Position numbers and translations under genes: made by a program | In this document: positions 33,268 through 44,700 of the stretch, piece after piece | How the letters are laid out: every line of letters begins with the position of its first letter | Numbering within the stretch: position 1 is the stretch's first letter | Notes under the pieces: model-generated | Seen by the model: only the letters and a program-made list of their open reading frames with translations | Databases searched by the model: none | What the model was told of the DNA's origin: nothing | Source of the DNA: Yamagishiella unicocca | Taxonomy: Eukaryota > Chlorophyta > Chlorophyceae > Chlamydomonadales > Volvocaceae | Assembly: GCA_003116995.1 (NCBI GenBank) | Contig: BDSL01000003.1 | Span: 1,860,001-1,924,000, forward strand | Length of the DNA: 64,000 bases | Direction of reading: 5' to 3'

Positions 33268-36200
33268 ATGCAACGGCGCCTGCACTCTAGGCTCCAGCCA
33301 AGCACTTCACACACGCCCCATGGCACGCGGTGGTTTCGCCGGCAAGTACGGCACGGCACAATTCATGGAGGGTGGAAAAGTCCCCAAAGTCCCCAAAGTC
33401 CCCTACGAATGGACGGAGTCCTGCGGGCTTCCTCAACCTCACTTCCTCACCCCCACCCTGCTCCACCTTGACTCGCCCCTTAGCCTCCCCCATATCCTCC
33501 CCTCCCCCCATCCCATCCCATCCCACTGGACATCAACCTCGCTCGCGACACAACGCCAACTGCCCTCCCTCACCCTCCTTCACCCCGACCTGCAGCGCAC
33601 CACCTCGCGGGATGACCCAACCGCCGCAACCACCACAACCGTAACCACACCACCAGAAGCCCGGGCGGCCGCCAATGCCCTGGCCTCAACCTCGCCGCCG
33701 CTGCTTCCCTCCAACGACTTCCTCCAATCGCTCGAGCCGGGCCTTGTTCCCAGCACCAAAGAGCAGGCCCAGCAGGACGTGAGCCGCCTAGTCGGGGTGT
33801 GTGCGACCGTTGCGGGTCTGGCTCTTGTGACGGAGCTCAACAAGGGCTGGATCGGGAGTCACCAGGTGCGCATGCGAGGAACCCGATGGAAGGGGAGGCG
33901 TCGCGTCATTTAAGTGATGCTTGTGACGTAATATGGGTCTTCCTCGGTGTCAGGCGATGTGCCCGATGGTTCTACCTTTGGGTCTGGAACCCACTGTAAC
34001 AGTTACAACAACCTTATGGGAGGCAGGGTCAGCAGGCCGCTGCCGCCATAAGTCCCAACCAGTTGCCGAAGTAATCGCCAGTAAGCCCGGAGCCCCCCCC
34101 CGCTGCTGCACATGAGCCGCCGAGCGAGAGGGGCGCAGCCGGGCTCGCATGCACAGCCAGTCCGGGTGCGGTGGGTTTGCCGGTATGTCGGTGCGCGCCT
34201 GGCGGGGGCGGCCGGCGGGCGGTGTCCTGTGTGTTCGTGCGCACTGGCCGTAGCTCATGTGCCCAGCAGCCCACTACGCGCCCTCCCCCTTTTATGAGTA
34301 TTTTTTGCAACCCCCTTTATAAGGTGTGAAGCCGATACTATGACGCCTGCCTGCCCGCCTGCCCGCCTGCCCGCCCAGGAGCTCGCGATGTCCTCCGTGT
34401 TCCTCGCGGGCTACCTCGGCATCATTGTGGAGGAGTCCCTGGGGCTGTCCAAGGCGGCAGTGGCGCTCATCCTGGCAGCCGCGCTGTGGAGCATCCGAGC
34501 CACCGCCGAGGGGCTGGATGTGGGTGCCGCTGCGGGGCAGCACGGCCGAGCTGGATGCGTTGGCACGCCTCGTAGCTCCTGCAGGGCCGCGCGCTTCGCC
34601 GCACACCCACTGCCGTCACCCAGGCGAGCGGCCTTGCGATAGCGCTGTGCCACCACCACCTGGTGAACGAACGCGTTTAGCGGCACGATTGGCGGCATGG
34701 CGCGGGGGCCGGGATGTACGGCGCTGGTCCCCCGCCGCGCCGCGTTTCCTCACCCACGTGCGCGTTCATCGTGGTTTACGGGAACACGCGGCGCACGTGC
34801 GTCCGCAGCGTGGAGTGATGTTCTGTCTGCCGCCTGCCTAGGGACCGGCGCTGTCGTGCCACTGACCCGCGAGCCGCTCCGCATCCCTCCCGCCCCGCGC
34901 GCCCCCGCCTGAAGGCTCTGGACCTAGAGATGGGCAGTGCCCTGGGCGAGGTGTCGGCGGTGATCTTCTTTCTGCTGGGGGCCATGACGGTGGTCGAGGT
35001 GGTGGACTCGCACCAGGGGTTCAAGGTGAGGGCTAGCGAGGGAAGCATGGAACCCGTAAAGTGGCCAAGGTGGCGCCAGGCGGGGACGGGTTGGGACAGG
35101 GGCCTCGCCTGCACGCGATTTGAGCTCTTCAGATCAGCATTAAAAATTTCAACACATCCTGCTGCACCACTTTGGCGCATCCACAGTATCAAAATGCGTA
35201 CTTATTGTCCATCTCCGAATCTGGAGAGAGGCCTCCTGCGCTTCGTCCCATTGTATCTTCCCCCCTCCCCTCCCCTCCCTCCCCATCCTAAACCCTGAAC
35301 CCTAAATTCCGGACATGCGCACGTTCGTTTTCGGCCTGCCCGCCACCCCCACACCGTCAGGCCATCACCCAGTCCATCCGGCCATCCAACAAGTCGCAGC
35401 TGCTGGTCGCCGTCTCGCTGCTGACCTTCTTCATGTCCAGCGTGCTAGACAACCTCACCACCACCATTGTGATGGTGGCGCTCCTGAACAAGCTCTGCCC
35501 GGATCCAGGTGCGCTCCGAGACCGTGCGCGTATTGCCCCGCTAGCCCCCGGAACATCATTTTTATATGTCAGGGTAGCGTGGCTGGCCCAGTACGGAGTG
35601 GTCGGCGTGACATACCGGTGTCGTACCGGTACGGCAGCGAATCACTGCTCCCGGCGCTGGCGGATGCCTGTGTGCCCTCCGCCGCAGACACCCGCCGCTT
35701 CCTGGGAGCCACGGTTGTGGTCGCCGCCAACGCCGGCGGCGCCTGGACGCCTATCGGTGGGTGAAGAGGAGTTGCGCGCTACTGGAGCGCCGGCAGCCAC
35801 GCTTTGTACCAACGGGTTTCCCATGGTTGCCATACGCACAGGCCTCCCACAGCCTCCCACCTGAACCTGGCCGTTGGTGGCCCTTTGGGAAGGCAGGGGA
35901 CCAAGGCGTTCACTTCCACAAGGGGTCCTTAGCAACCTGCGTTACAGCCATCGGTACCTACGAACCGGTCCGTTCAGCCCATCAAGCCGACCGTCCTGAG
36001 GCACGCCGCCCGCGCCCCGGTCGTAGGGGACGTCACGACCACCATGCTCTGGATCCACGGGCAGATCTCCACGACGGCGACCATGCGAGACCTCTTCCTG
36101 CCGTCCGCCGTCTCGGTGGCAGTGCCGGTGGTGGCATGGGCCCTGACGGCAAAGGAGGTGGGCGCCGTATTTGGGAGGGGGGCATCATGTGGGTGGGAGC

Positions 36201-38041
36201 TGCGCAGTGTACGAATGGTGGGCAAGGACTGGGTCCCACACCTGGAGACCTGACGCTGTGCGGGCTGTGCACACCGCTCGACAATGGGCTGCGGTGGTTC
36301 GGCCCGAGCCAAGGGAGGCTTCGGCTCGCAGTGTGTAGCTTGCACGACTGCCCTGACCTGAAGTTCTTAATAAACGTGGTCCTGTAGACCCGCTAGGACA
36401 CGATCTGGGGGACCGTAGCCCGCCTGCCTCAAACCGAGGCGGCTCGGCTTCAATCCGCCGCTTGCGATCGACGAATCGACTCACCTGATGCCTGACTCGT
36501 CCGCCGTCGCCATTCCTGTCGGTCCGAACCGTAAACCCAGGTAGCAGCCGACACGGCTCCCGTAGCGGCCGCCATCCCAGGTGTCACCGCCCTAACAGCG
36601 GCAACGGCCCCCACAGCGGAGCCCACGGCAGGCGAGCAGCTGGCGCATGCATCTGCCCCAGCGGCAGCGCCTGCTGCCCCCGACGAAGCCGCGCCCCCCC
36701 GCAGTAACCTGGTGCTTTCCGTGGGGCTGGGCAGCTTGCTGATGGTGCCCATACTGCGCGCCTGGGCTGGACTGCCTCCGCACATGGGGATGCTGGCGTG
36801 CCTGGGCTTCCTGTGGCTCGTCACCGACGCGATACACTTCGGCGAGGACTGCCGGTGGGTCGGGGCCGTACGGGCTGGCGGCGAGGCTGGTGCGGGCGTT
36901 GATTCGGAGCGTCTTGCGAGGGTAAGGGTGTGGCACCCACCCCACGAGCATTGTTACTTCTCGCCTTGCCTTTCAAACGAGGAGGTATGTGGCCGCTGTC
37001 GTGCCTCGCGTGCCCCTGGCCCCCCCCCACCTACCCGCCCCTGGGCCCCCCCCACCTACCCGCTCCCGGCCCCCCCCCCACCGACATCGTTGCTGGCTGC
37101 GGTTGGTGGCGCCAGGCACCTGACGGTGTCGCAGGCCCTCAAACGTGTGGATAGTGAGGCGGTGCTGTTCTTCACCGGGGTGCTGCTGGCGGTGGCGGCG
37201 CTGGACAAGGCGGGGCTGCTCACAGAGCTGGCCGAGGGGCTGAGCCGCGCGTTGCCGCAACAGGAGGTACGGAAGGGGACCCGTGTGGGGGGGTTACAAG
37301 TTAAAAAAACCCGTAACTCGACTGGGGTAATGTAGTGGGTGCATAGCCTTCGTGTGTGGGGGGGGGCACCAATACTCAACCAGAGTGTTTTCGTTTTCCC
37401 CTTCACATTTGGCTGAAATCAACTCACGGGTTTCGTCTCAGCACCGCCCTCACCCTTTCCATACAATTGCCTCCTTGACTTCTCAGCTCACCGGGTTGCC
37501 TCTATGACCCCACTACGGTCTTAGCACCGCCCTCACGCCATACGTCCGTTTGCAGCTGGTGGCGGGCGTCATCGGCCTGGCCAGCGCCGTAGTGGACAAC
37601 GTGCCTCTGGTGGCCGCCACGATGGGGATGTACGACATTGCGTCGTACCCCAAGGTACGTCTTCTACACCCGACCCGAAACGCCCTCCAGAGCTCCTTGC
37701 AAGGCGCAGGCATGACCCTTCGCAACCGTAAACGGTCCTCTCGCCCGCTGGCTACCAGTCCGCTCCCGTTCTTTGCCAAGCCCCGGCCGCCTGCCCCTGG
37801 CACCCCCGACTCTCCCCGTCCACACGCACAGGACAGCACCCTGTGGCAGCTCATTGCCTACTGCGCCGGGACGGGCGGCTCGCTGCTGATCATCGGCAGC
37901 GCGGCGGGCGTGGCGTTCATGGGCATCGACCGGTCGGCATCGTTCGGGTGGTACGCCCGGACCATTACGCCTTGGGCTGCGGTCGGCTACTTCGCCGGCC
38001 TCGGGGTCTACGTCCTGCAGCAGCAGCACCTGTTACAGTAG
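33268..38041 (+). CDS. NhaD-type Na+/H+ antiporter, probably chloroplast envelope (NHD1-like)
   Basis: Phase-consistent eleven-exon model: 33268-33345, 33596-33865, 34379-34519, 34915-35025, 35361-35508, 35688-35756, 36027-36157, 36541-36854, 37116-37266, 37556-37654 and 37832-38041, encoding 573 residues. Exon 1 (MQRRLHSRLQPSTSHTPHG, Arg/Ser-rich) looks like a transit peptide but is the least certain part. Family hallmarks: FFLLGAMTVVEVVDSHQGF, FFMSSVLDNLTTTIVMVALL, VVAANAGGAWTPIGD, TMLWIHGQIST, EAVLFFTGVLLAVAALDKAG, SAVVDNVPLVAATMGMY and GGSLLIIGSAAGVA. NhaD proteins exchange sodium for protons; in plants NHD1 exports sodium from the stroma. Intron 2 carries a retroelement tail. TGTAA at 38075 is only 34 bases after the stop. 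Confidence 0.93.
33947..34013 (+). mobile_element. Short retroelement tail in antiporter intron 2
   Basis: GTGTCAGGCGATGTGCCCG, a block that reads [18 protein letters not shown], and a final ACAACAACC. It is in sense with the host gene. Confidence 0.75.
35283..35308 (+). repeat. Short telomere-like stretch in antiporter intron 4
   Basis: CCTAAACCCTGAACCCTAAA looks like three imperfect units of the plant-type CCCTAAA telomere repeat, in a C-rich context. Confidence 0.4.
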
Positions 38042-38074
38042 CCTACAGCATGATGCTCTACAGGCGTGTTTTGC

Positions 38075-38079
38075 TGTAA
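38075..38079 (+). terminator. TGTAA poly(A) signal of the antiporter gene
   Basis: This is the canonical chlorophyte poly(A) signal and the first one after the stop codon at 38041. Confidence 0.6.
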
Positions 38080-38972
38080 ACTTATCACCGACAGAACCCA
38101 CGTACCTGGGCCGCAAGCACAGCATGAATCTTCTCTGTTTAATGATTTATTGCGGTTGGCCCATGTGACCGTCTCGAAGACGCTGCCCAGTGAACTCGGG
38201 TATTACGAGGGAAATGGGTCTCGGCTATACTGTATTCTGGGCACTGTTCGGGGATGATCCTGCGTCGTACCTTAAGCGGGCCGTCCGTCCTGTGGAGTGT
38301 GCGCCGTTCTGCGGAGGGTCCGTGAGCCGTAAGCCGTGCGGCTTGCATTCATGCCTTGCGCGAGTACCCGGATGTAACCGAAGCCGAGCCACTGGCCTGC
38401 AATCCCTGCCTTCGCATTCCCTTCGCTGTCGATATCGTAAGCAAACAAACACCCTAGCCGTCCGGGAACGCACACGCGCCCAGCCAGCGCGTGAGTCCCA
38501 CCGCAGCGGCGCCGCCTCTGAAGCCGCACTGGCCGACATCAAACCCAGCATGCGTAGGCGTGGTGTCACAACGTGCGATAGCACGACCTAGTGCGCCGGC
38601 TTACCTCAACACGTGACTCCCAAGCGCCAAGTACGCTCGAGAGCTACATGCCACATGCCTCGCGACGTTACAGCACCGCGTTGAACACGTGTTCGCGCTT
38701 TCGAGTTCCCAAGATAAACCCTAAAATCCACCTGTTTCCGAGTAACAACCAGGGTCGGGCCGTCCGTCGTGTACTCCGTCGAAGCACTACGGTGCTCCCA
38801 CAGCAGGGCAGCGCCCGGGCCTCCGACATCGGGCCTTCATTCGCAGCCCTGGGCACCCATCCACCCAGAATAGTAACGGCAGGAGCGAGCTCTCACTGCA
38901 CTATCAGCTGCGGGGCCGGACAGGTAACCTAGTCGAGCCTGTACCCTCACAGCAAGCTCTCCCTGCCAACAG

Positions 38973-39042
38973 CCAACGTTGTAACGGTTACAGTGGGCTC
39001 CAGACCAAGAGGTAGAACCATCGGGCACATCGCCTGACACTG
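38973..39042 (-). mobile_element. Short retroelement tail downstream of the DUF1764 gene
   Basis: On the minus strand it reads [18 protein letters not shown], then TT. It carries TGTAA on the minus strand (complement of 38988-38992), the first such signal after the stop of the minus-strand gene at 39229. Confidence 0.75.
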
Positions 39043-39228
39043 AGAAAGACGGAGGAGACAAAGACCGACCGCTGGTGTGCCCAGGGTACTCAGATGGCTC
39101 CGCCGCGCTCACTCGCACAGGGTGCGACACAACGCGCCTCCTACACCGGCGTCAGACGTCAGGTGCCCGCGCCCAACTAAGCATATTGATGTCTCAGGGA
39201 CCGCCACCTGTAACTTGAGAAGTATAGC

Positions 39229-40068
39229 TTAAAAGCAGCAGTCGCAGTCGAAAGGACACAGGTCGGTGTCTCCGCCCTTGTTGCCCATACCCAGCTCCTC
39301 TTCCGTGTAGATAGGGAAGCCCTCATCAGTGCGCTTGCGCCCCTTGCCCGCCGTCTCGCCAAATATGTCGTCCTTGTTGCCGTCCACGCGCGCCCGCTTG
39401 GCAGAGGCGGCGGGCACGTCCTTAAGAGTCGAATCAGCGGGTGGGGTGCCGAGGATTGGCGTGTCAGGGAGCGAGTTAAGTTTTAGGAGCTTGCTGACAA
39501 GGCTTAAGGGACAACGCATGTTAAAAACATGCAATGGTACAGCTGTGGCGGCTGCCGAAATGGCGAGTGGATCGGAGACAAAAGTATGGCTGCGGAGACG
39601 GAGAAGTCCAGAAATGGAAGCTAGCTGGACATGGGCCGAGCTGAGCCAGTGCACATACACACCGCGCTGCAAGAGCAATCTCGTACCTGTATGCTATGAG
39701 CCAGGCGTACTCGGCAGCTTTAAGCAACGTCATTATTCGCAAGGTTCGCCCGGCGCCGCGTTCGTCATCCAATACCCTATCGGGACCAACCCCGCCCCCA
39801 AGCGTACCTTGGCAACGGCTTGCTCCGCTGATCGCTTCCCCTCGGCATTCTCCTGCGCCTTCTTCTTTCCCGCGCTGAATATGTCGTCTATTTCGGACTT
39901 CGGAGGCTTCGTTGCCTTGTCGCCGCCATCTTTTGCTGTACTGCTCTTAGTAACGGATTTTCCTTCCGATACATCTGATATCTTTGAGTCTCCCTGCTTT
40001 GTCTTTTCTAATTTGGGCGCCGGGTCGGCTTTCGCCGACGGTGCGCCGGCAGCTTGTTTCTTTCCCAT
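39229..40068 (-). CDS. DUF1764-family small nuclear-type protein
   Basis: Exon 1 is 40068-39808 with a true ATG and a GTACGC donor in phase 0. The last exon ends with TAA at 39231-39229 and starts somewhere between about 39505 and 39432; the acceptor is not decided, because two AAG sites fit the phase. The N-terminal half is Lys/Ala/Ser-rich and contains EIDDIFSAGKKKA. The C-terminal half has KDDIFGE, RRTDEGFPIYTEEEL-like sequence (here RTDEGFPIYTEEELGM), then GGDTDLCPFDCDCCF at the very end. That Cys-rich terminus is the hallmark of this small conserved eukaryotic family of unknown function. Length is about 150-180 residues, normal for the family. Confidence 0.88.
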
Positions 40069-41731
40069 CGCTGACCACCCTAAAGTGCGTCAGCAAAGGA
40101 AGTACAGCATGTACAGATGGCGCTCGGTGCCGTAGATTGCGCTGCACTAGACGTGTTGGACGCTCGCAACGTTCTTGTTCCGAAACCGATTGTCCGTTCA
40201 AGGAGCCAGGTGCAGTGCAAACAAGGAAATGAAATGTTCACACGTGATTAATTTTCCTGCCTAATGAAGTCATGGACTCATGGTTGCAAACATGCAATAG
40301 TGTTGGTACGAAAGCGCCGTACAAGTTGACCGAAGAGGACTTTCCAACGTAACCTTCTATGGTGTTGTGCGGTAATATGCTGTTTGTTTTAGAGAATCGC
40401 TCCTGAGCTGCCAAGGCTGCCTTTGGCTCTTTCTGGCAGCTAGGCAACTGCGGCAACAAACTTTGCAGCGCACACCATGTCACAGTGCCCTGTTGGCATC
40501 GGCACTTTGCCTTTGAGTCATGGGCGCTTCGCAACGCAAGGTAACGCGGAGTTGTTACCGGCGTATCGCCCGCATCTCTCCCAGGTCCTGTTTTGTTTCT
40601 GCTCCAGAGTGCAACGGATGATTTGAACAGTAGAGGTTTAGCTCGTGGCATGCCAGAGCCGTCGTGGGAATGTTTGACGCAAAGAGTGATTAGTGGATGG
40701 AAAACCCTCTGTCAACTCAGGCCGGCCCATCAGGGAGCTCTGGTCTGTGGGCTTTGGGCACCTTCCCCGACCCGTTTCGACCCGCGCGCCTGGAGTGGCC
40801 GCACGCTCGCAGTCGCTGTCGGCGCTTCCACATGCGTCGAACCTGCCGCTGACACCTCCGCCGCGTCCGCCTCCACCAGCGCTCGACAGGGCAGGCGATT
40901 TGCCAGGTGTGGAGTCTATTAGACATCTAGGGGGGTTCTGAATGACGGGCGCTTCAGTGCAAGCCGCTTGCCCATGGGCCTGTCGAATCACATTCCAAGG
41001 ACAGGGCCGGTAGCAGGGCGAAATAACTTTCAACTTACAATCTGCTCACGCTTTGCCGTGAGAATGCGGGGCACCCACACCGTGCAGTGCTGCTATCCCT
41101 CTCCGGGACGTGTGCTGTTGGGCACAGCGCCTTTGTTCCGTGTGCGTTGCGTGGTGTTAGCCGCGCGTGGGAAGCCCCATGGTCCGCCGTGCTAGTTCGG
41201 ATGGTGTTTCTAGGCGCCTTGTATCCTGCATGCTGTGCTCCGTATGAGTGACCTGCCTGCTGCCGCCCTTGCCGCCCTTTGGCGCCCTTCCCAACTCAAA
41301 CCTTGAAGACCGTTTACTGCGCGACTACCTCTCCGTATGGACTTCACAGGTATGAACACGGCAAAACCGAAATACCGTAGAAGTAACGCCCGCAGAGCAA
41401 GAGAAGCGCTTTCGTTGCGCACTGCCAGCACGCCAACTTGCTTTAGGCCTGTCGCCGCCAGCAAAGACGTCGCCGTTGGCGCCCAGTCCTGTAACTGAGA
41501 CTACCACGAAACTGAGGCTACCGTGGACTTGGGGTTCACCTCCTTGGCCACTTCATAAAACAGAGCCGTTCAGCGTCGGTTGCAGCCCCCTGCTCTGCGT
41601 CGTGTAATCGCAGCGGTCCTATGGGCATCATAACATCAAAGCCGCATCGCAGCTGAAAAAGGCACAAACACACCCTTTCAAGCACGGATGGCCGGTTTGA
41701 CGTCCGTTTCCGTTATGGGATATGCGTACAG
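40069..41731. other. Intergenic region; 5' exon(s) of the next gene probably here
   Basis: The DUF1764 promoter and the unplaced first exon of the dioxygenase-like gene should lie here. One possible first exon begins with ATG at 41179 (MVRRASSDGVSRRLVSCML) and ends at a GTATGA donor, but nothing confirms it. Confidence 0.3.
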
Positions 41732-44700
41732 TATACCGAGTACGACTACTACGTGCCGCCGGAAGCGGTGTACGGTACGGTGCCGGAGGACATACGGGGG
41801 ACGCTCTTCCTCATCGGCCCCGGCCTGACAGAGGTGTACGGCACATCGGTGCGGCATCCGTCGGATGCAGACGGCATGGTACGTGCGCGGCAGTGCTGCA
41901 AAGAGGCGCGTGACGTGGGTGCTGGAGGGCAGGGCAGCGCCACCGGCAGTTGTTATCTTCTGGCTAAGTTAGCTTTTATGCTGCACTGGCTTTGCAGCGT
42001 ACGCTTCATAGCTCACCTCTGGCGTCTTCAGTTGGCGCGCGCCTCTGCGCGGCAGACCCGAAGGCAACGCTGGCTTTGGCTTCATCCGTGCGCTTCATCT
42101 AGATGTACTGACGCGCCCCGCCGCTGTGTGCTCCCCACCCCTGCCCGGGTGTTATCGTACAACGCCGGGGCTGGCGTACGGCAGGTGTGCAGCCTCGCCT
42201 TCGGCGACGGCGGCCAGATCTTCTTTCGTAATCGCTACGTGCGCACCCGCTCCTTCTCAATGGAACAGGTGGGACGCACTAGAACGTACGGCACGTGTGG
42301 AGCTGCCGTGCCTCTGCCGCCGCACTGACTCATAGCGCCATGCCCGCAACCACGTCCTGCAGACCCTGGGCCGCCGCGTCACTCGCGGGCTGCACGACCG
42401 AGGCGCTCCAGGGGTGGCGGGCCAGCCGCCGCAGCACGCTCCGCCGCCTGCCCAGGACGCCAAGTCCCCGCCCATGAGCGCGGCGGCCATCAAGGCCGCG
42501 GGGAGAGCCGCGGCTGAGCGGACGGAGTTCGACGAGGAGGCCATTCTCGCCGACCTGTTGAAGGCGCAATCGGCTGGTCGCGCCGCGCCAGCCGCTGGCT
42601 TGGGCATGGGCGTCCCCAAGGCCCCGCAACTACGGTACGGACAACGCACACCCAGCAGCAGCAACTTGGGGCTCTATCCAGGATTCCAGATAGGCCCTCG
42701 GCGCCTGCGGGGGACATCCCAACTAACACTGCGGGGGACATCCCAACTAACACTGCGGGGACATCCTAACGAACACTGCGGTCCTAGCAAGCCCTCTTCC
42801 TTCACTTTGTGTTGCGTCCCACCACCCACGTGCTGCCGCCATCAGCTCAGCTCATTCGTCCTCTCGCTCCCGCCGGCCCAGGTTGGACCCTCTAGCCCTG
42901 CTGGGCTTGCCTCCTCTGCCGCCGCTGTCCTCGCTGTTCAACCCGCTGGACACCAGCTTCCGGGTGCGGACCGCGACCCCGGGGGGCTGCCACCGCATTG
43001 CGGATTTCTACCCTTGCCTCCACCAAGCCATGTCCCCTCCATCCCACGATGCCCAACCCGCCACATGCGCCCCGGCTATCCTCTCCAGCGCGCTTCTTAT
43101 CTTTCCCTTCTTTATCTTTCCCCTCTTTACGCGCTTCCCCAACCGTGGCCGCACAGGCGCCCGCCAACGCGTCCGTGGTGTACTGGGGCGGCCGCCTGCT
43201 GGCATTCACCGAGGTGGGTCCGTCAAACGCCGGTGCGACTGCGCGAGCCCGCACACGTCATGTCCTACGCAGCGGTGCGTCTTGCTGCAACGCCCGACGC
43301 ATCCGTTTTCCACGTGTGCAGGGTGGATCCCTGCCGTATGAGCTTAACAAGCTCTCGTTGGAAACGGTTGGGCAGTACGACGTGGGCGGCGCGATGGCAG
43401 ACATCGGGCGGCTGGTGGGCGGGTACAAGATTGCGCCGGCGGCGCCGCAAGGCCTCACGGGTAGGGGCCCTGCGGGTGCCGGACTTGGGTCGGGACGCCA
43501 TTACAGCTGAGGGTGCAGACTGGGTGGTTCGAGGCCGTAAGGGGAAGGGGCTCGATCAGCAGCAGGCTGGCGATGGCGCCCTGAAGGGTCGGTCTGCTAG
43601 GCACCGCCTGCAGCGGCGCGTGCGGAAGCGCTTGCCCTCCGCCATTCCATAGCCCGCCACCGCCCCACCCTGCCCTCCACGCTTTGCTTGTATCTGCGCT
43701 TTGCACATGTGTATTGGCACCAAGCTTCGCACGCAACGCTCCCTTCCTGCAGGCGCTGCCGCACGGCCGCAGCGGCTGGTGATGATGGGCACCGCCCAAA
43801 GCGCCCTGGACACGCTGCTGCGCTGGGTGGAGGTGGGCGAGGACGGCGCGCAGGCGGGCCCCACCACCACCTACCGGCTGCCGGGCGCAGCGGCGCAGGG
43901 CGTGCTGGACTTCTGGGTCACTGAGCGACACTACGTGGTGCTGCAGGTGCGTGCTGCGGGGGGAGGAGGTGGCGTGAGGGGGAGGTGCAGCGAGGGGGGT
44001 GGTGCAGTGAGGGGGAGGTGCAGTGTGGGGGGGTAGGGCCTCCGGCTGGCATTTGGGCGGTGGAAACGGTCAACTGCGCGGCAGTGCGCCACGGCATCAT
44101 GATTTCTCGCGCGTGCACACTGCGAGGCCACAAGGCCAGCGCCTCGGCAGCCGCAGTGCCCACACTGCACCCCAGCCGCTGTGCAACGCTACACACACAC
44201 ACACACCCAACGAACCTCACCGTTGCTAACCCTCCCCGTGCCTTCGCTGCTGGCAGGCCCCGGTGGACTTCAACCCGCAGCGCTTCGCCGCCCGCGCCCT
44301 CATGGGCACCGCCTCCTTCGCCGAGTGCTTCGACTGGGACCCCAGCCGCCCCTCACGCCTCCACCTCGTCGCCCGGCCCACAGCCGCGGCAGGGAGCGGT
44401 GCCGCCAGCACCCCACCGTCGCGGACCCGCGGCGGCAGCAGTCCCGCGGTCGTCGCCTCCAGCAGGACTCGGAGCGTCAGCCGCACCGCACCAATCGTGT
44501 GGCCCACCAAGGGTACGTGTATGCAGAGCGACGCGTTGACGGAGCAACTGGGGTAGCATCACCGGGTGGTGGCGTGTCGATAGTGGGAGTGGTAGTGGTA
44601 GTGGGAGCAGACCACGGGGCGATCTCCCCGCGGCCCCAGGGCGCAAGGCGCAGGGTGCTAGCATGGCGGCCACCGCGCACAGGCGCTACTATGGTTGGGC

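Larger units (their letters stand above)
38042..39228. other. Intergenic region between convergent genes
   Basis: Apart from the poly(A) signal at 38075 and the element tail at 38973-39042 I see only short, unsupported open frames. Confidence 0.5.

Noticed and set aside
41179..41240. First exon of the dioxygenase-like gene
   Set aside because: An ATG and a GTATGA donor are present, but nothing links this exon to the one at 41732, so I left the 5' end open.
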